Assembly (NCBI RefSeq): GCF_900163785.1
Contig: NZ_FUKN01000014.1
Span: 310,001 to 374,000, forward strand
Source of the DNA: Psychrobacter sp. JB385
Lineage (GTDB): Bacteria > Pseudomonadota > Gammaproteobacteria > Pseudomonadales > Moraxellaceae
Reading direction: 5' to 3'
Length of the DNA: 64,000 nucleotides
Notes under the pieces: generated by a model
What the model was told of the DNA's origin: nothing
Databases searched by the model: none
Seen by the model: the letters and a program-made list of their open reading frames with translations, nothing else
Part shown: piece after piece, positions 1-8,356 of the stretch
How the letters are laid out: every line of letters begins with the position of its first letter
Position numbering within the stretch: position 1 is the first letter of the stretch
Program-made: the position numbers and the translations under genes

Positions 1-933
1 TATACAGTGATTGTACAGCCCAATCGTTTGCGCGTAGAGCGTCATGCGGTTGATTTGGGGTTGTCTTCACCGCTGACCATCGCTGTACTGGCAGATTTAC
101 GTATTGGTTTATATAGTGGTAAGCCGCGCCATATTCGCAAACTGGTTGCTACCATTAACGCATTGTCAGCGGATGCCGTCATGATTACAGGCGACTGGTT
201 GTATTATCCAAGCGCGGATTTGGTTGGGCAACTCATGCTATTTAAAGGCGTGAATAAGCCCATTTATACTGTGATGAGTGTCTCAGATCTGCGTTATCAG
301 TCAATTAATACCACCAAACAAGGTCAGCCGTTACTAGAAGATACGTTGGCCAGTGCTTTTGACATATTAGATATCAGCTATATTGGTCAGCAGTGTACAG
401 CATTGCCCTTAATCTGCGCATTAACTGCAAAGCACCATTCAGCTTCCAGCTCGTCAAGTGACTCATCAAACAGTCAAATGCTTACTAAGAAAACAAGTAC
501 AAAAAACGATTCTGTAGTCGCATTGCTGTGCGGCTGGCAAGATATTCCTCAACCAACGTCTGAGGTGGAGACGCCCAGTAGAGCCGCCAAAGCAGCGCTT
601 GCCGACAAAATCACTCACGCCTCGCAGCCTGTCATTATTTTAGCGTCACGATTTGATAGTATTAGTCATTTGCCAAGATCGGTACAACCACGTCCTTTAT
701 TGATCACGGGTGCGGCAAAAACCACTCAAAAAAATATATGGTTGGCGCAGAAGCAAAAAGATATCCAGCGCAATAAAGAGCGCTCCACCTTGCTAAGAAA
801 TAACCGTATGAGTAAGCAGCATGGTTTGTATCAATATGGCAGCGCACAGATATTTGTGAGCAGCGGTATCGGTACGCGAGGCTTGCCTTTTCGCTTATAT
901 CGTCCTACTATCGATGTGTTGACCATTCGCTAA
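1..933 (+). CDS. YkuE-like metallophosphoesterase-fold protein, degenerate, 5' partial
   Basis: The frame is open back to base 1, so the gene probably starts upstream; a GTG at 7 is only the first possible start in view. The end (residues about 270-308, with SSGIGTRGLPFRLYRP) matches the conserved C-terminus of YkuE/YaeI-type calcineurin-like phosphoesterases, and the start (LADLRIG, then ITGDW) matches their first two motifs. The metal ligands are mostly replaced: DxH reads DLR, the GNHD position reads VSDLRYQ, the HNPD position reads SRFDS, and GHTHGG reads TGAAKT. There is also a low-complexity Ser-rich insert near residues 142-165. The fold assignment is good; catalytic activity is unlikely. 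It ends well upstream of dapA and shows no operon link. Confidence 0.7.
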   Translation, partial: YTVIVQPNRLRVERHAVDLGLSSPLTIAVLADLRIGLYSGKPRHIRKLVATINALSADAVMITGDWLYYPSADLVGQLMLFKGVNKPIYTVMSVSDLRYQSINTTKQGQPLLEDTLASAFDILDISYIGQQCTALPLICALTAKHHSASSSSSDSSNSQMLTKKTSTKNDSVVALLCGWQDIPQPTSEVETPSRAAKAALADKITHASQPVIILASRFDSISHLPRSVQPRPLLITGAAKTTQKNIWLAQKQKDIQRNKERSTLLRNNRMSKQHGLYQYGSAQIFVSSGIGTRGLPFRLYRPTIDVLTIR

Positions 934-1365
934 CTAAGTCAGAACAATAAAAGATTATTACCATCAGATTAGTACCATCGCTATTATGTTTCAAAAGAAA
1001 AATAAGAGACGATTTGGTATTTATTAATGATAGTGACGGGTAATTGATTGATAGCGGTTAAATCAAAATATGCTACACTAGCAGGCGATTTTATTATTAT
1101 GGGTTTTTTATTTAAAACGCATGGTTGATGAGCGGTAAAAATCCCGCCAATACAGGTGTTAGCGTTCAAAATCTATACCAGCAATGCGATAAATAAAAGC
1201 CAAACACTCAGTAGAACTACTGAGCAAAAATTATTAAGCAAGAAATTGGCCATGGTCTTTATGAGTGCACACGTTCATGGGTGCAACCATCGCAATGGAC
1301 ACTTGCAAACGACCTATCATGTGACAGCTTTGACAAAAGCTAGGATAATACAGTAAGGCACGGTT
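934..1365. other. Intergenic region upstream of dapA
   Basis: No convincing gene. Small ORFs on both strands have no ribosome binding site or recognisable product. A possible dapA promoter is an extended -10, TGC-TACACT at 1071-1079, with a TTGATA at 1048-1053 that is too far away (20 bases) to be a good -35. The remaining 280 bases before dapA would be a long leader in which I see no riboswitch fold. Confidence 0.4.
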
Positions 1366-2271
1366 ATGAGCACAGCATACGACGAAATCAAAACCCGACT
1401 ACAAGGCTCAATGGTAGCCTTGATAACGCCCATGCACCCTGACGGTAAGGTTGATTATAAACGTCTGGCGGACCTCATAGATTGGCAAATAGAGCAAGGC
1501 ACTCATTGTCTTGGTGCTGTGGGTACAACTGGTGAGTCTGCAACCTTGTCTATGCAAGAGCACAGCGATGTCATCCGTTACTTTATCAAACATGTAAATG
1601 GCCGCGTACCTGTGATTGCAGGCACAGGCGCTAATAACACGGCTGAGGCAATTAAACTCACCCAAGAAGCAGCCGATGCAGGCGCTGATTGCACCCTTCT
1701 TGTGGCTCCTTATTATAATAAGCCACCACAAGAAGGATTGTATCAACACTATAAAGCCATTGCTGAAGCGGTTGATATCCCGCAGATGCTTTATAATGTA
1801 CCAGGCCGAACGGTTGTGGATATCTCTCAAGAAACGGTTGAACGTCTGGCCGATATTGACAATATCGTTGCGATTAAAGATGCCACAGGTTCTGCCGTAC
1901 GCGGTGAGCAACTGATTAAAGCTATGGGTGATAGAATCGTCGTACTGTCTGGTGACGATGGTACTGCACTTGATTTAATGCGTGTGGGCGGTAAAGGTAA
2001 CATCTCTGTGACTGCAAACATTGCGCCAAAAGCGATGAGTACTGTGTTTTCTGCGGCACTACGTGGCGACTTTGAAGCCGCTGATAGCGCACATGACGTC
2101 ATTAAGCACCTACATCGTGACTTGTTTCTTGAGTCAAACCCTATTCCTGTCAAATACGCAGCTCATAGGATGGGTTTGATTGAGAAGGGCATTCGCTTAC
2201 CATTGATTTGGTTACCAGAACAACACCATGCGACTATTGATGAAGCCTTAGTCAAAGCGAACTTATTGTAA
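1366..2271 (+). CDS. dapA: 4-hydroxy-tetrahydrodipicolinate synthase
   Basis: It condenses pyruvate with aspartate semialdehyde, the first committed step of the diaminopimelate/lysine branch, in the cytoplasm. The 301-residue length is close to the family norm. The TIM barrel carries GTTGES at 53-58, the catalytic tyrosine in YNVPGRT (Y143) and the Schiff-base lysine in IKDATG (K171). The ATG is preceded by AAGG at about 8 bases. It is followed by a short BamC-like lipoprotein gene and purC in the same direction, the dapA-bamC-purC order known in gammaproteobacteria. Function is secure. Confidence 0.97.
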   Translation: MSTAYDEIKTRLQGSMVALITPMHPDGKVDYKRLADLIDWQIEQGTHCLGAVGTTGESATLSMQEHSDVIRYFIKHVNGRVPVIAGTGANNTAEAIKLTQEAADAGADCTLLVAPYYNKPPQEGLYQHYKAIAEAVDIPQMLYNVPGRTVVDISQETVERLADIDNIVAIKDATGSAVRGEQLIKAMGDRIVVLSGDDGTALDLMRVGGKGNISVTANIAPKAMSTVFSAALRGDFEAADSAHDVIKHLHRDLFLESNPIPVKYAAHRMGLIEKGIRLPLIWLPEQHHATIDEALVKANLL

Positions 2272-2395
2272 AATTGTGTGGATAATTGCGAAGCACATGC
2301 GTGATAACATATGCTTTGTATGATTGTCTAAGATCTTGTAAACACAATAAGCCAATTGCCCAAATGGGTAATCATTGCTAACTCAGAGAGATAAC

Positions 2396-2725
2396 ATGAT
2401 GACAGTATCATCAAAAACAGTATCATCAAAGACTGCAAAACTATTCCCTGCGATGCTGACCCTAGTTTTAGGGAGCACTATAGTGCTGAGCGGCTGCCAA
2501 AGTGTAAAAAACGTACTTGGCAAGCGCGATAATGGCAGCTTAGAGTATCAGCAAAGCAAAAAGCTTGCACCAATAGCGCTACCAGCGGACCAAGAAACGG
2601 CACCATTTGTACCGTTATACCCAACACCAAACGCAGGGACAAACACGCTGACATTAAAGAATGAATCAGGTAGTCAGTATCAACTGCCTAAGCCTCAGCG
2701 CACAGTCAGCACACCTGCAAACTAA
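2396..2725 (+). CDS. bamC: Short BamC/NlpB-like lipoprotein
   Basis: The ATG at 2396, not the in-frame TTG at 2375, is chosen because AGAGA sits 5 bases upstream. The roughly 109-residue product has an N-terminal hydrophobic segment ending in a lipobox (LSGC). A proline-rich extended region follows (Leu-Ala-Pro-Ile-Ala-Leu-Pro). That region resembles the unstructured N-terminal part of BamC, which binds BamD in the outer-membrane beta-barrel assembly machine. The two helix-grip domains of the roughly 340-residue E. coli BamC are absent. The position between dapA and purC is the classic nlpB/dapX position and supports the name; sequence similarity alone would be weak. Confidence 0.65.
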   Translation: MMTVSSKTVSSKTAKLFPAMLTLVLGSTIVLSGCQSVKNVLGKRDNGSLEYQQSKKLAPIALPADQETAPFVPLYPTPNAGTNTLTLKNESGSQYQLPKPQRTVSTPAN

Positions 2726-2852
2726 TTCTATTTTCCTATTTATACCGCTGGCTTTTATTGCAATTAATCTGAAGAGGTTAGTATAGTGATACAAGTCTCA
2801 GCGGTAGCTGCGCGTTTTTACCACATAAGCTTGAACGAACAGGACTCCTCTC

Positions 2853-3566
2853 ATGCAAAAGCAACAACTGCTGTATAAAGGCAAAGCCAAATCTGTCTAT
2901 GAAACAGAAGACAATGATCTTTTGATTCTACATTTCCGTGATGATACCTCAGCGCTTGATGGCAAGCGTATCGAACAATTGGCACGCAAAGGCGTGGTCA
3001 ACAACCGTTTTAACGCTTTTATCATGCAAAAGTTGGCAGATGCTGGCATTGAAACGCATTTCGAAAAGCAGTTGTCTGATGACGAAGTATTGGTCAAGCG
3101 TTTGGACATGATTCCAGTTGAGTGTGTGGTACGTAACTTTGCCGCTGGTAGCTTGGTTCGTCGTTTGGGCTTAGAAGAAGGGCAGGCATTGACGCCGCCG
3201 ACTTATGAGTTGTTTTATAAAGATGATGCCCTTGGTGATCCAATGGTCAATGAATCACTGTCCGTATCGCTTGAATGGGCAACTGAAGCGCAGTTGGCTA
3301 GAATGAAAGAGCTGACATATCAAGTCAATGATGTGCTAAAAGCCTTATTTGAAGCAGGCGATTTGATACTGGTTGATTTTAAATTAGAGTTTGGCGTATT
3401 CCATGATCGCATTGTATTAGGAGACGAGTTCTCTCCAGATGGTTGCCGCATTTGGGACAAGACGACCAAGAAGAAGTTGGATAAAGATCGTTTCCGTCAA
3501 TCCTTAGGTGATGTAATCGAAGCTTATGAAGAAGTGGCCAATCGTATTGGTGTACCATTGAGCTAA
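2853..3566 (+). CDS. purC: Phosphoribosylaminoimidazole-succinocarboxamide synthase
   Basis: SAICAR synthetase joins CAIR and aspartate with ATP, step seven of IMP synthesis. At 237 residues it equals the E. coli length. Visible signatures are the N-terminal [13 protein letters not shown] loop, [13 protein letters not shown] near residue 90, MVNES, and [12 protein letters not shown] near residue 190. AGGA lies 8 bases before the ATG. A strong hairpin follows at 3591-3618, so this ends the dapA-bamC-purC run. The other purine gene here, purL, is 56 kb away, so purine genes are scattered. Confidence 0.97.
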   Translation: MQKQQLLYKGKAKSVYETEDNDLLILHFRDDTSALDGKRIEQLARKGVVNNRFNAFIMQKLADAGIETHFEKQLSDDEVLVKRLDMIPVECVVRNFAAGSLVRRLGLEEGQALTPPTYELFYKDDALGDPMVNESLSVSLEWATEAQLARMKELTYQVNDVLKALFEAGDLILVDFKLEFGVFHDRIVLGDEFSPDGCRIWDKTTKKKLDKDRFRQSLGDVIEAYEEVANRIGVPLS

Positions 3567-3590
3567 GCACTTTATATAAAATTAGAACCC

Positions 3591-3618
3591 AAAAACTGAG
3601 CCATGTGCTCAGTTTTTT
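3591..3618 (+). terminator. Intrinsic terminator after purC
   Basis: Perfect 11-base stem (AAAAACTGAGC with GCTCAGTTTTT), five-base loop, then a T run. Confidence 0.9.
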
Positions 3619-3791
3619 TATGGTATTAAATTGATTTGGATTTCTTAATGAGGACTTGAATTTTTAGTTGTAGGCCAATAGTATCGACTTCTTAACGTAC
3701 TAAAATAGTTATAGTCTATTTAAAGTTGGTGCACTATACAGATATTAAGCCTTCGGCTATATCTGCTTATGTATATCAAGATGAAACATGA

Positions 3792-3941
3792 ATAGGTAAG
3801 ATATATAAAAATCAGATCATTATAGAGTATCTGAATGATTAAGATTTATACGCTAAGAGACTTACTGTCATTGAGGTGTACCCGATATTTAAAATTGACC
3901 ATGCTACTCTGATAGACAAAGATATGAACCAGTTAGACTAA
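3792..3941 (+). pseudogene. Possible relic of a small toxin-like gene in an AT-rich patch
   Basis: The 390 bases between the purC terminator and the acetyltransferase gene hold no intact gene. One frame reads through as protein-like text with a single internal TAA at 3840 and a terminal TAA at 3939. The piece after the internal stop (RLTVIEVYPIFKID, then ATLIDKD) loosely resembles the core of CcdB-family toxins, where a similar RLVIPL-P segment occurs. That resemblance is from memory and weak. No start codon or ribosome binding site is seen. It may be a decayed toxin gene or chance. Confidence 0.2.
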
Positions 3942-4005
3942 ATGCCAAACAGATATATCATATTAGGGTATACCCTAGATCCTTATTTATGAGTTGAAAT
4001 TAAAG

Positions 4006-4431
4006 ATGATTAGAAAATACAAAAAAGATGACATCGAAATATTGTTGGATATTTGGTTAAGAGCATCTATCGAAGCACATGATTTTATTGCACCTGATTT
4101 TTGGAGGTCGCAAATAAATAATATGCGGAATATCTACATACCAGCTTCAGAAAATTATGTTTACGAAAGAGAGTCCAAAGTACTAGGTTTCTATTCTTTA
4201 CATGAAAATACTTTGGCTGCTATTTTTGTATCTCCTGAGAATCAGAGAGCAGGTATCGGTAAGCAATTAATGAACCATGCAAAAAAGCAAAGGGACAATA
4301 TTGTTCTTTCTGTTTATAAAGAAAATGAATCAAGTTTTAACTTTTATCTATCGCAAGGTTTTACGGTTGTCAGCGAACAAATTGATGAACATACAGGACA
4401 TCAGGAATACACCATGAGCACAAGTATCTAA
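4006..4431 (+). CDS. GNAT family N-acetyltransferase
   Basis: About 141 residues from the ATG at 4006; a TTG at 3994 gives four more. The acetyl-CoA loop is QRAGIG (about 80-86), preceded by the beta-strand IFVSPEN and followed by the alpha-helix KQLMNHAKK. A Tyr/Phe-rich strand FNFYLSQGF near residue 120 is also typical. It resembles the YjaB-like group of small-molecule or protein acetyltransferases; the substrate is unknown. Codon use and base composition are more AT-rich than in neighbouring purC and the glycosylase gene, and the upstream patch is gene-poor, which suggests acquisition. Confidence 0.85.
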   Translation: MIRKYKKDDIEILLDIWLRASIEAHDFIAPDFWRSQINNMRNIYIPASENYVYERESKVLGFYSLHENTLAAIFVSPENQRAGIGKQLMNHAKKQRDNIVLSVYKENESSFNFYLSQGFTVVSEQIDEHTGHQEYTMSTSI

Positions 4432-4465
4432 CTTCCAACTTCACAAGTAAGAAAAGGCTTAGCTA

Positions 4466-5098
4466 ATGTCTACTGCTTCATCGGCCGTTTTAGAGCCATC
4501 CTGGTTTACGCGTCCAACCTGTGTGGTGGCCGCTGATTTGGTCGGTAAGGTGCTTTGTAGAAAGCTGATCGACAATGACGGATCAGAAAAAGTTTTGCGA
4601 ATGCGTATCTCCGAAACCGAAGCGTATATTGGTTTAGAGGATCCTGCCTGTCATTCCCATGCAGGAACGCGTACGGAACGCACTGAGATCATGTATGCAG
4701 AGGGCGGTGTGTTTTATGTCTATTTAACTTATGGCATTCATCACTTACTCAATATGATTACAGCGGCAGCTGAGTCGCCTGAATCAGTTTTGATTCGAGC
4801 AGGATTTTTGACAGAGGACAGCGATCGTCTGATTGATGAGCAATGTCAAAGCGCAGATAAACAACTGACTCATCCCAAACAGTTTGCAGGCCCTGGCAAA
4901 CTCACAAAACGTTTGCAGATTGACCGTGATTTATATGGAAAATCAATTGAGCCTGCATCCGATGTCTGGATAGAAGATGATGGCTGTGTACCGCCCATAT
5001 CATTGCGTCCTCGTATTGGTATCGATTATGCTGGTGATGCCAAAGACTGGCTACTACGCTATGTATGGACGGATCACCCGTCTTTATCCAAAAAATAG
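4466..5098 (+). CDS. DNA-3-methyladenine glycosylase (AAG/MPG family)
   Basis: It should remove alkylated purines such as 3-methyladenine by base flipping, starting base excision repair. The 210 residues match the compact bacterial AAG fold. ISETEAYIG (about 48-56) holds the catalytic glutamate (E52) and the intercalating-region tyrosine (Y54). HSHAGTRTERTEIMY and YVYLTYGIHHLLNM follow in the family order, and FAGPGKLTKRL lies near residue 140. This is unrelated in fold to E. coli AlkA and Tag. AAGG lies 8 bases before the ATG. The context gives no operon information beyond the same strand as the next gene. Confidence 0.93.
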   Translation: MSTASSAVLEPSWFTRPTCVVAADLVGKVLCRKLIDNDGSEKVLRMRISETEAYIGLEDPACHSHAGTRTERTEIMYAEGGVFYVYLTYGIHHLLNMITAAAESPESVLIRAGFLTEDSDRLIDEQCQSADKQLTHPKQFAGPGKLTKRLQIDRDLYGKSIEPASDVWIEDDGCVPPISLRPRIGIDYAGDAKDWLLRYVWTDHPSLSKK

Positions 5099-5156
5099 GT
5101 ATCTGTGCAAATGCACAGAGCCACTTTTATCTTAACGCCATTTATGAGGTAGAGAC

Positions 5157-5468
5157 ATGTATAAGCTGACAGTATTCATTCCCAATGATGCCTTAGATAC
5201 AGTAAAGTCGGCTTTGTTTGCAGCTGGTGCAGGAACGATCGGTGATTATGAACAATGCTGCTGGCAAGTGCAGGGTACAGGACAATTTATGCCGCTCACG
5301 GGTAGTGCGCCCCACATTGGGACACACAATCGTCTTGAAACCGTTCATGAGTGGCGAGTAGAGATGGTGGTTGAGGAAAACGCTATCGAAGCGACTATTG
5401 CAGCATTAAAAGATGCCCATCCTTATGAGACGCCCGCTTATGATGTGATAAAAGTCTTGGAATTTTAA
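5157..5468 (+). CDS. NIF3/YqfO C-terminal-like domain protein
   Basis: A 103-residue stand-alone copy of the CutA-like ferredoxin-fold domain that is inserted in YqfO/NIF3 proteins. The pattern runs from YKLTVFIPNDALD, through GAGTIGDYEQCCW and H-TVHEWRVEMVV, to AHPYETPAYDVIKV. GAGG precedes the ATG. The domain binds metal or small ligands in relatives, but its role here is unknown. It lies 58 bases after the glycosylase gene with no terminator between, so co-transcription is plausible. Confidence 0.85.
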   Translation: MYKLTVFIPNDALDTVKSALFAAGAGTIGDYEQCCWQVQGTGQFMPLTGSAPHIGTHNRLETVHEWRVEMVVEENAIEATIAALKDAHPYETPAYDVIKVLEF

Positions 5469-5492
5469 AGACATTGATATTGTTTGAAGCAT

Positions 5493-5532
5493 AAAAAAGG
5501 TCAAACAAACCAACAGCGGGTTCATTTGACCT
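5493..5532 (-). terminator. Terminator of the minus-strand lipoprotein gene
   Basis: AGGTCAAA and TTTGACCT pair around a 19-base loop. The T run is on the minus strand, just past the end of the lipoprotein gene at 5575. Confidence 0.65.
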
Positions 5533-5574
5533 AAAGCATCCACAGCGTAGAAATGTCAGAAGCGTAGCTGCTTC

Positions 5575-6042
5575 TTAAGACCAACGATGCTTGTTACGCT
5601 TATCATGATGCTTGTCTTTATGTTTGCCATTGTTCTTGTACTTATTTTTATTAGGATGTTTTTTATCATACTTATTGTGCTCCCCATTATTCGACCAACC
5701 AGTTCTGTTTGAGCTGATCAGTCTGAGGCTAGGATAAGCGTACTGACGCTCATAGTTTTGATTGTCTTTTCTAACATGGGCCGTTAGGGCGCGATCACCG
5801 CGATAGTTATCAGATCTGATGTCCATGACTTGATAACCTTGACGACGCAAGTTTTCGCGTAGTTGCTGCTTAGCGCGATTATAGTTAGCATTGTTGTTAT
5901 TACTATTGTCACGATAGACAGGGCGATTGTCATAGCCATAACCGGGACCTGCAACAGTACAGCCGACAGTCGTGCCTAATAATGCGGCGACCAGACTCGT
6001 AGAGACCACTGTCTTGAATGAAAAAAGGTTTGAGAGTTTCAT
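5575..6042 (-). CDS. Secreted lipoprotein with Lys/His/Asn-rich tail
   Basis: 155 residues of unrecognised family. A signal peptide ends in the possible lipobox VGC (C28). An Asn-rich linker follows. The central 60 residues (QLRENLRRQGYQVMDIR, then RALTAHVRKDNQ and Y-YPSLRLIS) look like a small PepSY-type periplasmic module. The last 45 residues are almost entirely Lys, His, Asn and Asp, with many KHK/KDKHH-type runs. Such a tail could bind metal, nucleic acid or anionic surface polymer; this is inference. AGGA lies 9 bases before the ATG and a hairpin closes the gene. Confidence 0.7.
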   Translation of the reverse strand: MKLSNLFSFKTVVSTSLVAALLGTTVGCTVAGPGYGYDNRPVYRDNSNNNNANYNRAKQQLRENLRRQGYQVMDIRSDNYRGDRALTAHVRKDNQNYERQYAYPSLRLISSNRTGWSNNGEHNKYDKKHPNKNKYKNNGKHKDKHHDKRNKHRWS

Positions 6043-6596
6043 AATTCAATGTCCTATAATGGGGTTAAATAGCTGGCTAATAGTGAGGTTATTAGTGGCT
6101 AAAAAGGTATTGCGTGTTATGAATGGTGAAAAGCTGAATGTCTACATCACCCAACTTTCAAAAATAATTAAAATATCATTTATTTAGAAATCTTTTCTTA
6201 CATTATCTATCATAAGTGACAAAGCTTGATATTACGTGTCCTGTGCGTTAATAAGTTGTAATAATTGTTTAATAATGAGAGTGTTGTAAGCATATGCTTA
6301 CACGCAATGACGTTTACGCGACTTAACAGCGGGTTAGGATTCAAGCATTATGTTCATACGGCATTAGGAAGTGTGACTCAAGGATTGAGTGAACCGCATT
6401 AAGGACAATGAGTCATTTATCAGAATCAGGATGATAATGATAAATGAAGTAAGGACACATAAGTTTTGCCAGTGACAGCAGTCGTATGCTGTTAGGTGTA
6501 GTAAAAAGGGCAGGATGCCCAGTATCACAACATACTGAATATCATGCAAGGATGCATAGGAAGCAGTCGTGATAGGTAACATGGATGGTTAACAAT

Positions 6597-6628
6597 AAAA
6601 CCGCATAACAAGAGTGTTATGCGGTTTT
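6597..6628. terminator. Strong hairpin terminator with no assigned gene
   Basis: Perfect CCGCATAAC/GTTATGCGG stem flanked by A4 and T4, so it can work in both directions. No recognised gene on the left reads into it. Confidence 0.75.
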
Positions 6629-6723
6629 ATCGTATCTGGGTTTTGCTTATTCATCGATGATTTGGTTAATAGTGGTAAAACAGTAGGTACGCAATCATTT
6701 GATTTTTATGAATCGCACAAACT

Positions 6724-6755
6724 AAAAAACCGTATGAATTGTCATACGGTTTTTA
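6724..6755 (-). terminator. Terminator after csbD
   Basis: 13-base stem (AAAAACCGTATGA with TCATACGGTTTTT), four-base loop; bidirectional in form and 70 bases past the csbD stop. Confidence 0.85.
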
Positions 6756-6827
6756 TTGTCTGGTATTTCTAACCTATCTATTATTCATAAAACCGTTTAG
6801 GATTTTTGAAACAGTAACTAGATAAGA

Positions 6828-7031
6828 TTAGTATTTGTTTTCAGTGCGCCACTCATCGACTGCACGCTCAGCATCTTCTTTGTTATGACCATAACGCTCT
6901 TGAACCTTGCCTACTAGCTTGTCGCGGCTACCTTCAACGTGTAATAGGTCATCATCAGTCAATTCTGCCCATTTTTGTTTTACTGAACCTTTCATCTGGT
7001 TCCAGTCACCTTTTAGAGTATGTTCGTTCAT
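6828..7031 (-). CDS. CsbD family stress-response protein
   Basis: 67 residues from the ATG at 7031, which has a GAAGGAA ribosome binding site; a longer frame to 7100 lacks one. The CsbD pattern is clear: N-terminal LKGDWNQMKGSVKQKWAELTD, then GSRDKLVGKVQERYG and a helix with AERAVDEW. These are small hydrophilic helical proteins induced by general stress in many bacteria; their molecular role is not settled. It is a monocistronic unit with its own terminator. Confidence 0.93.
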   Translation of the reverse strand: MNEHTLKGDWNQMKGSVKQKWAELTDDDLLHVEGSRDKLVGKVQERYGHNKEDAERAVDEWRTENKY

Positions 7032-7476
7032 TATTATATTCCTTCTATTATTATTAAAGTGGTTATAAAGACAATGGTTCCATCTGTCTTTTATTAACAT
7101 TTTACTCAGTAAGCTCGTATATGAGCCAGCTGGTGATAACTAATATAGGCATTTCTAATCGGCTTGTCTGTATAGGCAATGTTTAGAGTGTTTCCCCATT
7201 ATAGTGATTTGCACTCCTATGTTATGAGCCGCTTATTTGTGTAATAACTGACGCGATTTCTCAGTAAGCTACGTAAAAACCGTAAGCAAATTTAGCATAA
7301 GACATGAGCGCTAGAGCGTCGTTCAATTTCTTTGTCCTATATCTATGCACGAGCATTAGACACTTAATGATAGACTTGTTAAGCAAATGACTATAGGCTT
7401 ATAGTTGAAATGAGCATTGTAATTAATACATGCTGTATAAAGTCGGTACAAACAAACAGTGGATACATGTGACCCA
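7032..7476. other. Divergent intergenic region between csbD and a TetR gene
   Basis: About 445 bases. It must contain promoters for both divergent genes, but I cannot fix convincing -35/-10 pairs. No RNA gene or repeat was recognised. Confidence 0.3.
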
Positions 7477-8208
7477 ATGAATTTGATAGACATCGTGACT
7501 GAAAGGCCTGAAGAGTCAAAGCGAGAACAAGCCAAAGCCAAAACACGGCATGCTCTGCTAAAAAGTGCATTGCAACTCTATAGCCTAGAGGGCGCTTGTG
7601 GCATGAGTATGAACAAGATTGCAAAAAATGCCGGTATTGCACAGCCCAGCTTTTACAATCATTTCGATAGTCTAGAGGCACTGCAAAACGAGTTAAGTGA
7701 ACAGCTCAAACATCATTATCTCTCGCCCATGCGCATGGCTTGGATAACCATGCTCAAGGACTATACCACGCTGACAAGTGAGCAGTTTCATCAGCGTTGC
7801 CACTATTGTTTGACGATGATTTTTGATGCAGCCTTCCAAAATATCGATCTGTTTCAACGTTTGATTGAAGATGGTTTGCGTGCGACAACGCAGGCAGAAC
7901 ATCAAGCGATAAACCACAAGGGCGATGCCATTGATCGTTTATCAGATAAAGGTTTGGGTCGCTTGATTGGTGAGATAAAAGAGTCATGGGCGGAGATATT
8001 TGCCCAAGGATTGACATCAGCGCAGTGTTCTTTTGAAGCCTCTCAAGTCAATCTCTGCGTTGACGTGGCTGTGGCGCAAGTGCATGAGTTGATAATAGGC
8101 TGCCACCAACAGCGATACTTAAGGTCGCAAGCCATTGCTATCTTGTGCAAAAACTTTGATGTGCTGTTCAGTAGTTTTTTTTATGAAAACTGTCGCTCAT
8201 CAATGTGA
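7477..8208 (+). CDS. TetR/AcrR family transcriptional regulator
   Basis: About 243 residues from the ATG at 7477 (a GTG at 7459 gives six more). The N-terminal DNA-binding domain is typical: a helix ARHALLKSAL-like segment, then MSMNKIAKNAGIAQPSFYNHF as the helix-turn-helix with the YNHF signature. The long helical C-terminal half is the ligand and dimerisation domain; the ligand is unknown. It lies about 150 bases upstream of the molybdopterin oxidoreductase gene on the same strand, so it may regulate that gene, but no operator was identified. Confidence 0.88.
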   Translation: MNLIDIVTERPEESKREQAKAKTRHALLKSALQLYSLEGACGMSMNKIAKNAGIAQPSFYNHFDSLEALQNELSEQLKHHYLSPMRMAWITMLKDYTTLTSEQFHQRCHYCLTMIFDAAFQNIDLFQRLIEDGLRATTQAEHQAINHKGDAIDRLSDKGLGRLIGEIKESWAEIFAQGLTSAQCSFEASQVNLCVDVAVAQVHELIIGCHQQRYLRSQAIAILCKNFDVLFSSFFYENCRSSM

Positions 8209-8356
8209 GACTAAGCTTGTTAGTTAGCCAGTGTAAATAGTCAGTATAAAGAATGCTGTGGTAAGCAATATCGTAAAAATACAAGATTATCAATCGGTTA
8301 TAAAATGGACTTTATATAGTAAGAATGAATGCAAACATATCATAAGGAGCGTGACC

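Larger units (their letters stand above)
6043..6827. other. Long gene-poor region with two terminators
   Basis: About 780 bases without a credible protein gene. A 72-codon minus-strand frame at 6364-6582 lacks a ribosome binding site and family features. Two strong hairpins sit at 6597-6628 and 6724-6755. Only the second is needed to end csbD. Several small inverted repeats occur around 6375-6520, so a non-coding transcript ending at 6597-6628 is possible. Confidence 0.4.

Noticed and set aside
984..1169. 61-codon minus-strand ORF upstream of dapA
   Set aside because: Low-complexity text without motif, no start signals.
1156..1356. 66-codon plus-strand ORF upstream of dapA
   Set aside because: Random-looking composition, no ribosome binding site, overlaps a likely promoter or leader region.
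6364..6582. 72-codon minus-strand ORF with a hydrophobic stretch
   Set aside because: No ribosome binding site, no family resemblance; probably chance in an AT-rich gap.
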